Assembly: GCA_003566795.1 (NCBI GenBank)
Contig: PXBU01000368.1
Span: forward strand, 1 to 6,316
Length of the DNA: 6,316 nucleotides
Origin: Puniceicoccaceae bacterium
GTDB taxonomy: Bacteria; Verrucomicrobiota; Verrucomicrobiia; Opitutales; Coraliomargaritaceae
Direction of reading: 5' to 3'
This document shows, one piece after another, positions 1-6,270 of this stretch; within the stretch, counting starts at the first letter, position 1, and every line of letters begins with the position of its first letter. The notes beneath the pieces are model-generated. The model ran no database searches and was not told the DNA's origin. It was given only the letters and a program-made list of their open reading frames with translations. The position numbers were made by a program, and so were the translations under genes.

Positions 1-450
1 GCGCGACGAAAACGCCCAGGTATTGGCCATGACGAAATCGCCCTGAACCAGCGTCTCGCTCATGGAATTTGCTGGCACCGAAAAGGTTTCATAGCCAAAC
101 AGACTGGCGCGGCTGGCGGTAAACAGGTTGAAAAGAATCGTCGAGGCGACGAAAAAGCCAAGATAGACAGGCCAGCGTTGCGCCCGACCCAAGGTAACCC
201 GCCCGGCACGCCGCGCCCACAGAAAGGCAACCACCAATGACCACAACCACAAACCGATCAACACCACGGTCGCCAACAAAAATCCGGCGGGCGTGATCAG
301 CACCCGGCTCCAGGCGGCTATCGCGACCACCAGCAACAAAACCACCGGGAAAGCGACCGCCAGCAACACCCGGCCCAGATACAAGAACCCCAGTCCCGGA
401 CAGAGCAGGTTCAACAAAACAGCAAGCAGGGGGCGACGGCGTTTTTGCAT
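1..450 (-). CDS. Signal peptidase I-like protein (S26 family), polytopic, partial (C-terminus outside window)
   Basis: The first 150 codons of a gene running off the left edge. ATG at 448-450 is the first ATG, GTG or TTG after an in-frame stop, but no clear Shine-Dalgarno precedes it. The protein starts with a basic MQKRRR, followed by about four hydrophobic segments (roughly residues 9-25, 28-47, 54-79 and 94-112). Next comes SVPANSMSETLVQGD at about 124-138, which matches the signal peptidase I serine box (usually SGSMxPTLxxGD). Ser129 is the predicted nucleophile. The catalytic lysine and later boxes would lie beyond the edge, so activity cannot be judged. Known family role: cleavage of signal peptides from exported preproteins at the outer face of the inner membrane. 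E. coli LepB has two membrane segments, so the extra N-terminal hydrophobic region is unusual. It lies 66 nt downstream of the 517-969 gene and may share its transcript. A specialised second signal peptidase is possible; lepB is not assigned. Confidence 0.8.
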   Translation of the reverse strand, partial: MQKRRRPLLAVLLNLLCPGLGFLYLGRVLLAVAFPVVLLLVVAIAAWSRVLITPAGFLLATVVLIGLWLWSLVVAFLWARRAGRVTLGRAQRWPVYLGFFVASTILFNLFTASRASLFGYETFSVPANSMSETLVQGDFVMANTWAFSSR

Positions 451-516
451 GGTGATCGGCAGTTTACGTGGGATACAAGGAGCGGGCAGGACGAGCCGGC
501 CCGGACGGATTCATCA

Positions 517-969
517 TTAGCCTGACCGCATGGCCGCCAGGAACTCCGGCGATCTGGACAGGTAGAGCCTGAACGAACGGACTTGTCCCTGCGGGTTTTT
601 GAACTGCACAACCACAGCGCCGCGAAAACGGCCTTGTTGACAATCAACAGACACGATATCGGACTTGGGGATGGTCAAGTCAAAGCCAGTCAGCGCCGGG
701 AAAAACATCAGGGTCCAGGGGAAGTGCAAACCCACATGCAAATCACTTGGAGTAACCGAAACATGCAAGCAATTACGACAATAAGCGATCAAATTGACCG
801 CTCGAATGTTCGAATAGCCGCTCACCCAAGTCTCGAAAAACAAGGCGCGCAGTGGCGGCTCTGCAAACAATGGCTTTTCGGCCCGCAGGCGCTGAACCAC
901 AGAAACCACCAAGCCGAATATGAGTAAAACGACAAGGCTTGGAACAAGCACATCAGTCAGCCTTTCCAT
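517..969 (-). CDS. Hypothetical single-pass membrane protein with beta-rich C-terminal domain
   Basis: A 150-residue protein of no recognised family. A strong hydrophobic segment (about residues 8-26) is followed by basic QRLRAEK, suggesting an N-terminal anchor with the rest in the cytoplasm (positive-inside rule). Residues 68-140 alternate short predicted beta strands with turns (HVSVTPSDLHVGL, FDLTIPKSDIVSVDC, AVVVQFKN, RSFRLYL). This resembles small bacterial PH-like domains, but that is inference from pattern only. Cysteines occur at 64, 67 and 110; the first two form a CRNC pair. The start is taken as ATG 967-969, where the upstream stop and this start share a base (TGATG). TTG at 970-972 is an alternative. 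There is no Shine-Dalgarno, so translation probably depends on reinitiation after the 75-residue gene. The frame stays open 24 codons further upstream, to a TAA at 1042-1044, with plausible coding content, so the true N-terminus could be longer. Confidence 0.7.
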   Translation of the reverse strand: MERLTDVLVPSLVVLLIFGLVVSVVQRLRAEKPLFAEPPLRALFFETWVSGYSNIRAVNLIAYCRNCLHVSVTPSDLHVGLHFPWTLMFFPALTGFDLTIPKSDIVSVDCQQGRFRGAVVVQFKNPQGQVRSFRLYLSRSPEFLAAMRSG

Positions 970-1196
970 CAACGCAGCCGCGCAATCCGCTTTGGCAAAC
1001 GCCGTGAGCCCTTCCAGTATCCAAGCAATCCCCGGCCCACGTTAGCAGGAGGCCTGCATCCGATAGCGAGCGCGCTATCCCCCGCTTTGGACGAGAACTC
1101 CACAAGTTCGCCCTGAACCAGAACTCTCTCGGCCAGCGTGGGTAAGGGAAATGCAAACCAAGCCATCAAACCGAACCAGAAAATTGCCTTTCTCAT
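969..1196 (-). CDS. Small predicted secreted or periplasmic protein (75 aa)
   Basis: Not a family I recognise. ATG 1194-1196 lies 4 nt after a perfect AGGAGG, the best ribosome binding site in the window. Residues 1-22 look like a Sec signal peptide: MRKA at the N-terminus, a hydrophobic core (IFWFGLMAWFAFPL) and a plausible cleavage site after PTLA. This would release a mature peptide of about 53 residues starting ERVLVQGELVEF. The C-terminal 20 residues are strongly basic (GSRRLPKRIARLR). Its TGA overlaps the ATG of the downstream gene by one base (TGATG). The signal peptide and binding site are convincing. The second half is less so: from about residue 50 the Arg-rich content looks like off-frame GC-rich DNA, while the frame of the downstream gene looks more coding there. 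The gene may have lost its original C-terminus to a frameshift, or may truly be a short basic exported peptide. Confidence 0.6.
   Translation of the reverse strand: MRKAIFWFGLMAWFAFPLPTLAERVLVQGELVEFSSKAGDSALAIGCRPPANVGRGLLGYWKGSRRLPKRIARLR
1045..1079. repeat. Two adjacent short perfect hairpins within the small exported-protein gene
   Basis: Two inverted repeats lie 4 nt apart. Positions 1045-1049 (GCAGG) pair with 1053-1057 (CCTGC) across a 3-nt loop. Positions 1062-1068 (GATAGCG) pair with 1073-1079 (CGCTATC) across a 4-nt loop. They sit where coding quality of the 75-residue gene falls off (residues about 40-50). They could be a remnant of a small palindromic element or an mRNA structure between the binding site and the TGATG junction. 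No U-run follows on either strand, so they are not a Rho-independent terminator. I do not recognise a named repeat family. Confidence 0.4.
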
Positions 1197-1200
1197 TGTT

Positions 1201-1206
1201 CCTCCT
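1201..1206 (-). promoter_or_regulatory. Consensus Shine-Dalgarno for the small exported protein
   Basis: Minus-strand AGGAGG followed by AACA and ATG. It fixes the start of the 75-residue gene and marks the beginning of the left gene group, since the next two genes have no comparable site. Confidence 0.8.
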
Positions 1207-1353
1207 GAAACTTGCCAAACCTCCCAAGAGCATAACGCAGTGCGTCAGTGAGGGACGCGGCGGATTGATCGCGTCGCTCTTCATTCAGCGAAGGTCACGC
1301 TGCCACTTTTCAACGGTTCGTTCGATAAAACACTGGCTGACTGGGGAGATACG
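1207..1353. other. Intergenic gap between the hsd-NYN unit and the left gene group
   Basis: A 147-nt stretch with no convincing gene. It should hold the 3' end of the NYN transcript and the promoter for the left group, but no strong sigma-70 pair was found. The best minus-strand -10 match is TATGCT at 1229-1234, with no good -35 at 17-18 nt. A 6-bp inverted repeat (GACGCG 1254-1259, CGCGTC 1270-1275) has a 10-nt loop and no T-run, so it is not a credible terminator. Read-through from the hsd operon cannot be excluded. Confidence 0.4.
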
Positions 1354-2118
1354 TCAAGAGCCCTCCCGAGCGCGAGCATCCCTGACATACATTGCGGTGC
1401 CGTCCTTACGCATCTCGATGTCGAACAGCTCGCTGGCCCGGATCAGGTCGCCGATCTTCTTGTAGCCGTAATTGATCGGAGAGAACGAACTGTTGTTGGA
1501 AATGTACTGCCCGACACGCCCCAGATGGGCCCAGCCATCATCATCGGAGGCCTGTTCGACGGCCGTTCGCAGCAAACGGACCAGTGACGTGTTGCCGCGC
1601 AGCTCGTTGCGACTCTTGCGTGCCTGCTCCGCCGGCACGGGCGATTGCTCGTCGTCATTCTTTTCCGACCCGAGGTTTTCGGTGTAGATGAAAGTCGAGC
1701 AGGCATCGACAAAGGCCTGCGGGGTCTTCTTCTCGCCAAAGCCGTAGACCGGCAAGCCGGCCTCAAGCATTCGCAGCACCAGCGGCGTGAAATCACTGTC
1801 ACTGGTCATCAGAGCAAACGCCTCGACATTGCCGCTGTAAAGCAGATCCATGGCGTCGATAATCATCGCCGAATCCGTCGCATTCTTGCCCTTGGTATAG
1901 GCAAACTGCTGCATCGGCCGAATGGCGTTGGGGCTCAACTTCTCCCGCCAGCCGCAAAGATTGCTGCTGTGCCAATCCCCATGCGCGTGGCGCACATTCA
2001 CCGCTCCGTATTTCGCCAATTCCTCCAGCACCCCTTCGATCGAAGTATGGCTAACGTTGTCGCAATCAATCAGTAGTGCTATGCGCATGGTGTGTTTCAC
2101 TTGCTCCAGGTCAGACAT
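1354..2118 (-). CDS. NYN domain protein with C-terminal OST-HTH/LOTUS domain (LabA/DUF88-like), predicted RNase
   Basis: A 254-residue protein. Residues 12-147 form a NYN domain (PIN-like nuclease fold): RIALLIDCDN with D18 and D20, KNATDSAMIIDAMDLL with D82, and ALMTSDSDFTPL with D107 and D109. These are the expected metal-binding acidic positions and all appear intact. A polar linker (about 150-172, SEKNDDEQSP) leads to a domain at about 175-246 with the look of OST-HTH/LOTUS (LVRLLRTAVEQA, GWAHLGRVGQYI, YGYKKIGDLIRASELFDIE), a fold linked to RNA binding. Known: NYN proteins are generally RNases or predicted RNases. Inferred: a cytoplasmic RNA-targeting enzyme. ATG 2116-2118 is preferred because it overlaps the hsdR stop by 8 nt (ATGTCTGA), favouring translational coupling. 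ATG 2086-2088, just before RIALLID, is a real alternative and would give 244 residues. Its role with the restriction system is unknown; a chance operon tail is possible. Confidence 0.88.
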   Translation of the reverse strand: MSDLEQVKHTMRIALLIDCDNVSHTSIEGVLEELAKYGAVNVRHAHGDWHSSNLCGWREKLSPNAIRPMQQFAYTKGKNATDSAMIIDAMDLLYSGNVEAFALMTSDSDFTPLVLRMLEAGLPVYGFGEKKTPQAFVDACSTFIYTENLGSEKNDDEQSPVPAEQARKSRNELRGNTSLVRLLRTAVEQASDDDGWAHLGRVGQYISNNSSFSPINYGYKKIGDLIRASELFDIEMRKDGTAMYVRDARAREGS

Positions 2119-5100
2119 CCCCGCCCACGCCTTTGAACTTTTCGACAAACGCGGCAATTTTCTGGAAAACGCTCTGCTTATTTTTCAGATACTGCGGGTT
2201 CAAGGGGCTCATTCTGGGCAGGATGGCGTTCAGCTCGGTGCCGTTGTCGCTGGCAAACTCACGTCGGAGTGAGTTGGCGATGTAGCGCTTTGCCGCCTCG
2301 GTGTTCAGGCTTTCTTCGCTGATGAGTGCCTTCGCCTCGCGTTGTTGCTCCGCCCTTGCATAGGTGAAGAAGGCATCAATCACGCTGGCCTTGTCGGGAA
2401 TCTCGTCCAGATCCGCCTGGTTGATGAAGTCCACCACCAGGCTTTCCTTGGCCCGATTGCCCAGACTGGCGCGAATCAGGCGGCGCACTTCCTCGATCAG
2501 GTCGGATTTGCTGCGGGTTTTCTTGTTGTGCTCGAAGATCAGCTCCAGGATGTAATCGAGGTTGATCTCCTGGGATTTGAGCAGGTCCACTTCGAACACC
2601 ACGTCGTCCCAGTCGATGGTGGACTTGCCCTCGTCGTCGCCCGCTTTCTGCCGGCGCAGCCAGTCTCGAATATCGTTGTAGGTGGATTTGTAATCCTGAA
2701 TCCGGCGCTCTGGCGGCAGCCGAATGCCCTGCAGGGTGGCGATGTCGTCATCACTGAGATGATGCTGGGCCTTGAATGCCTCGACGGCTTCGGCGTCACT
2801 TGTATCGATGCCCTGCAGCGCCTTCAGGCTGGCAAATTCATCGTAGTTCTGCAGGACGTTCTCGACTCGCAGGTACTCGCCAAACAGCTTGGCAAAAGCT
2901 TTCTTGTCCTTCTCCTTGACGATCTCGTCCGGCTCGGGGAAGCGCTGTTCCAACTCCGCGACCACCGCCTTGAAACCGCGCCGCGCTTCGCCGGTGACGA
3001 TATCGGTAAAGCCTTCCATGTACTCCTTGTAGCTCTTCTCCAGCACCACGTTGGCGGTGTTCTGGTCACCGAACAGGGTGATGGCGTCGATGGTGGCCTG
3101 CTCGAGGTCGCGGAAGGTGACGATGTTCCCAAAGGTCTTGGTAGCATCGTAAATACGGTTGGTGCGCGAATAGGCCTGTATCAGACCGTGGAAGCGCAGG
3201 TTCTTGTCGACAAACAGTGTGTTGAGCGTGGGGGCATCAAAACCGGTCAGAAACATGCCAACCACGACCAGCAAATCCACTTGCTCTTCAGGGGGAAGTC
3301 TCTTGCCGTTGCCGTCAGCGCCTTTGACGCGCTTGGCCAAGTCACGGTAATAGTTCTGGAAACCCTTGCTGTCGACGCTGAAGCTGGTCTTGAAAAAGCC
3401 GTTATAGTCGGCAATGGCCGCGCTCAGGAATTCCTTGGCGCTGCTGTTCATGGCCGACACGTCAAAACTCTCGTCACGAATGTCGCCGATGGCGTCCTGT
3501 TCTTCATTCGCCGCGAATGAAAAGATCGTGGCGATCTTGAGCGGCTTCTCGCTGTCAGCCTGCAGACTGTTCAGCGATTCGTAGTAGAGCTTGGCGGCAT
3601 CCACGCTGCTGACCGCGAACATGGCGTTGAAGCCCTTGCCTGCATGAGCGGCGCCCGCCTGCAGGCGGTGGGTCTTTTGCCGGTAATGATCCAGAATGTA
3701 CTGCGACACCTCGCGAATACGCTGCGGGTGGAGCAGTGCCTGGCGGTTCTCCGCCGCTGTCAGTATTGTCTCGTCCTGCTCGGTTTCGATCGCCTTGAAC
3801 TGCGGGCGCACGTCGTTGTAATCGACCTTGAACTTGAGCACCTTCTCGTCACGAATGGCATCGGTAATCACGTAGGAATGCAGCTCACGGCCAAACACGC
3901 TGGCCGTGGTCTCCGCGCCCAGCGCGTTCTGCGGGAAGATCGGCGTGCCGGTAAAACCGAACTGGTAAAACCGCTTGAATTTCCTTTTCAGGTTCTTCTG
4001 CGCCTCGCCAAACTGGCTGCGGTGGCATTCGTCAAAAATGAACACCACCTGCTTTCCATAGACGGCCAGCTCGCCTTCGCTTTTCATCAGGTTGTTGAGC
4101 TTCTGGATGGTGGTGACGATGATCTTGTTGTCGTCCCGGTCCAGGTTGCGCTTGAGGCCCGCGGTACTGTCGGAACCGTTGACACTGTCGGGTGAAAAGC
4201 GCTGATACTCCCGCATGGTCTGGTAGTCCAGATCCTTCCGGTCCACCACGAAGAACACCTTGTCGATAAAGTCCAGGCCGGTCGCCAGCCGCGCTGCCTT
4301 GAAGCTGGTCAGGGTCTTGCCCGAGCCGGTGGTATGCCAGACAAAGCCGCCACTGTCCGGCTCGCTCCATTTCCTGGCGTTGTGCGAGCTTTTGATCTTC
4401 CACAGGATGCGCTCGGTGGCGGCGATCTGGTAGGGCCGCATCACCAGCAGGGTGTTGCTGACATCGAAGACCGAATACTTCAGCAGCACTTCCAGCAGGG
4501 TGTTCTTCTGGAAAAAGGTGGCCGTGAAGTCCTTCAGATCCTTGATCAGGCTATTGTCGGCCTTGGCCCAGTGCATGGTGAAATCGAAGCTGTTCTTGTC
4601 GCGCCGGGTAGTATTGGCGAAGTAGCGGGTATCGGTGCCGTTGGAAATCACGAACAACTGCAGATACCTGAACAGGGAGTGCTCGCTGTTGAAGCTTTCC
4701 TTGCTGTAGCGGTGCACCTGGTTGAAAGCCTCACGAATGGCCACGCCACGCCGCTTCAGCTCCACCTGCACCATCGGCAGGCCATTGACCAGGATGGTGA
4801 CATCGTAGCGATTGGCAAGGCTGCCGCCCTGCTCGAACTGCCTGATCACCTGGACCTTGTTGCGGGCCAGGTTCTGCTTGTCGAACAGGTAGATGTTCTG
4901 GATCCGGCCATCGTCGAAAACGAAATCGTCGACGTAGTCGTCGTGAACCTTGCGGGTCTTGTCGACGATATTCTCGGAGGGTCTGTCGAGAAAGGTTTCG
5001 ACGAAGCGCTGCCATTCGCCATCGGCAAACTGCACATTGTTCAGGCTCTGCAGTCGGTCGCGCACATTGGCCAGCAGCACATCTGCAGTCTTCAGCTCGG

Positions 5101-5254
5101 GCCGGTATTCGTAGCCCTGGCTCTGGAGGTCGTCGATGAGTTCGCGCTCCAGATCGCACTCACTCTGGTAGGTCTCGCTGACCTGGGCGCACTTGGTGTA
5201 CCTGTCCAGGACGATAAAATGGTTGGTCTCAGCAATCGCCTTGTATTCACTCAT
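2111..5254 (-). CDS. hsdR: Type I restriction enzyme R subunit (HsdR), EcoR124I-like type IC
   Basis: A 1047-residue motor and nuclease subunit, close to the roughly 1040 residues of EcoR124I HsdR. The nuclease domain has D151 (in NRYDVTILV), E165 and K167 (QVELKRRG), the PD-(D/E)XK set at the same numbers as in EcoR124I. K220 (RRDKNSFDF) also corresponds. The SF2 translocase motifs are complete: Walker A TTGSGKT 308-314, DECH 408-411, FTGTP 434-438, and QAYSRTNR 693-700 (motif VI). The C-terminal helical region (to about 1047, ending KFKGVGGDV) docks to the methylase core in the known family. HsdR joins HsdM2HsdS, uses ATP to pull DNA past the bound complex, and cuts unmodified DNA far from the site. 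ATG 5252-5254 overlaps the rhuM stop by 4 nt (ATGA); AGAGGA directly abuts it, too close for an ideal Shine-Dalgarno, so coupling is likely. No frameshift or missing motif was seen. hsdM and hsdS lie outside the window, and specificity cannot be inferred. Confidence 0.97.
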   Translation of the reverse strand: MSEYKAIAETNHFIVLDRYTKCAQVSETYQSECDLERELIDDLQSQGYEYRPELKTADVLLANVRDRLQSLNNVQFADGEWQRFVETFLDRPSENIVDKTRKVHDDYVDDFVFDDGRIQNIYLFDKQNLARNKVQVIRQFEQGGSLANRYDVTILVNGLPMVQVELKRRGVAIREAFNQVHRYSKESFNSEHSLFRYLQLFVISNGTDTRYFANTTRRDKNSFDFTMHWAKADNSLIKDLKDFTATFFQKNTLLEVLLKYSVFDVSNTLLVMRPYQIAATERILWKIKSSHNARKWSEPDSGGFVWHTTGSGKTLTSFKAARLATGLDFIDKVFFVVDRKDLDYQTMREYQRFSPDSVNGSDSTAGLKRNLDRDDNKIIVTTIQKLNNLMKSEGELAVYGKQVVFIFDECHRSQFGEAQKNLKRKFKRFYQFGFTGTPIFPQNALGAETTASVFGRELHSYVITDAIRDEKVLKFKVDYNDVRPQFKAIETEQDETILTAAENRQALLHPQRIREVSQYILDHYRQKTHRLQAGAAHAGKGFNAMFAVSSVDAAKLYYESLNSLQADSEKPLKIATIFSFAANEEQDAIGDIRDESFDVSAMNSSAKEFLSAAIADYNGFFKTSFSVDSKGFQNYYRDLAKRVKGADGNGKRLPPEEQVDLLVVVGMFLTGFDAPTLNTLFVDKNLRFHGLIQAYSRTNRIYDATKTFGNIVTFRDLEQATIDAITLFGDQNTANVVLEKSYKEYMEGFTDIVTGEARRGFKAVVAELEQRFPEPDEIVKEKDKKAFAKLFGEYLRVENVLQNYDEFASLKALQGIDTSDAEAVEAFKAQHHLSDDDIATLQGIRLPPERRIQDYKSTYNDIRDWLRRQKAGDDEGKSTIDWDDVVFEVDLLKSQEINLDYILELIFEHNKKTRSKSDLIEEVRRLIRASLGNRAKESLVVDFINQADLDEIPDKASVIDAFFTYARAEQQREAKALISEESLNTEAAKRYIANSLRREFASDNGTELNAILPRMSPLNPQYLKNKQSVFQKIAAFVEKFKGVGGDV

Positions 5255-6270
5255 TCCTCTGCCCTGCCCTTTTTCAGCAACTTCTTCACTTCACGGTCGA
5301 AGTCGGACTCAATCGGCTGCTGCTCGTTGAATTGGCCATACTCGGCAAAGGCCTTCTGATCAGCCTGCTTTCGGCTGACGTTGCCAAAGCCCTCCAAAAT
5401 CCGGTACTCATTGAAGGCCAGAAACTTGTCGACGCTCTCCGCGAAGCTTTCCATGGTGAAGGTATTGCGTCGCTCGATAATGCCTTCGATATAGTCGAAG
5501 AAGGTCGATACGGCCCGCTCCAACTTTTTGATCTCGGCTTCGCTCAGGTAATTCTTTGCCACGTTCGAATCAGACTTTAGCACCCGGCCGGCTGGGGCAT
5601 TTTTGTAAGTGCTCATGCCCATCAGCGGCTTGCTGGCATCGGCCTTCAGGGCAATGATCTCGGCCGCCGTATGGCCGGTAATGGCGAAATGAAACTTGTC
5701 CTGGATATGGGCGTAGAACTGGCGGGTGGTTTCGGATTTCGGGTCGTAATCAATGCTGCATTCGGCGAAGATATCGGTAATTTGCTGGTAGACACGCCGC
5801 TCGCTGGCGCGGATCGAGCGCACCCGCTCCAGCAGCTCACGGAAGTAGTCCTTGCCAAAGAAACGGCCGTTTTTCAGCCGTTCATCATCCATGGCAAAGC
5901 CCTTGATGATGTACTCCTTGATTAGCTGGGTTGCCCAGATACGGAACTGGGTGGCCTGAGCTGAGTTGACCCGGTAGCCGACCGAAATCACGGCATCGAG
6001 GTTGTAGTACTGAGTCTGGTAATTTTTACCGTCTTCGGCAGTTGTTTCCAAAATGGAAACAACTGAATCCAGCTCTAATTCATTGCCTTCGAATATATTT
6101 TTCAGGTGCTTGGAAATGGCCGGGACGCCGACCCCGAACAGCTCGGCCATGCGTTTCTGGGTCAGCCAGATGGTTTCATTGGCCAACAGCACCTCAACCT
6201 TGATCTTGCCATTAGGCGCGGTGTAGAGCAGGAACTCCGTAGTCTGGTCTTGCAGGCTCAGATCAGACAT
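5251..6270 (-). CDS. rhuM: RhuM family protein (Virulence_RhuM), hsd-operon associated
   Basis: A 339-residue protein, full length for the RhuM family, named after a Salmonella pathogenicity-island gene; its biochemical function is not established. Residues 33-60 (ETIWLTQKRMAELFGVGVP, AISKHLKNIF) resemble a helix-turn-helix, so DNA binding is plausible. The family blocks YYNLDAVISVGYRVNS (88-103) and FRIWATQLIKEYIIKGFAM (109-127) are present, as is FHFAITGHTAAEI (193-205). The C-terminus is charged (DREVKKLLKKGRAEE). No catalytic motif is recognised. ATG 6268-6270 is preceded by GGAG at 6276-6279 with 5-nt spacing, a good start. Its stop overlaps the hsdR start by 4 nt. RhuM-like genes are often found inside type I hsd loci, which fits a role as regulator or accessory of the restriction system, but that is inference from position. 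The symbol is a family label. Confidence 0.92.
   Translation of the reverse strand: MSDLSLQDQTTEFLLYTAPNGKIKVEVLLANETIWLTQKRMAELFGVGVPAISKHLKNIFEGNELELDSVVSILETTAEDGKNYQTQYYNLDAVISVGYRVNSAQATQFRIWATQLIKEYIIKGFAMDDERLKNGRFFGKDYFRELLERVRSIRASERRVYQQITDIFAECSIDYDPKSETTRQFYAHIQDKFHFAITGHTAAEIIALKADASKPLMGMSTYKNAPAGRVLKSDSNVAKNYLSEAEIKKLERAVSTFFDYIEGIIERRNTFTMESFAESVDKFLAFNEYRILEGFGNVSRKQADQKAFAEYGQFNEQQPIESDFDREVKKLLKKGRAEE
6039..6065. repeat. Perfect 11-bp inverted repeat with 5-nt spacer inside rhuM
   Basis: Arms CAGTTGTTTCC (6039-6049) and GGAAACAACTG (6055-6065) are perfect reverse complements around AAAAT. It lies about 205 nt into rhuM, covering the codons for DSVVSILETTAE (residues about 68-79). 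It could be an operator for a dimeric regulator, an mRNA hairpin tuning rhuM/hsdR expression, or a by-product of conserved protein sequence. There is no T-run after it on either strand, so it is not an intrinsic terminator. Confidence 0.6.

Noticed and set aside
953..1156. Alternative minus-strand frame across the small exported-protein gene
   Set aside because: No good ribosome binding site or recognisable content, and it overlaps both better-supported genes. Its short stretch around SDAGLLLTWAGD is coding-like but not enough to call a gene.
1254..1275. Possible terminator hairpin between the NYN gene and the left group
   Set aside because: Only a 6-bp stem with a 10-nt loop, and no T-run on either strand.
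2342..3520. A 392-codon open frame on the plus strand opposite hsdR
   Set aside because: It is fully antisense to well-conserved hsdR codons, has no recognisable domain, and is the kind of open antisense frame that codon bias in a GC-rich gene produces.
4334..5359. A 341-codon open frame on the plus strand opposite the hsdR 5' end and the rhuM 3' end
   Set aside because: It runs across two real genes and their ATGA junction, shows a repetitive Val/Leu/Gly-rich antisense composition and has no motif.
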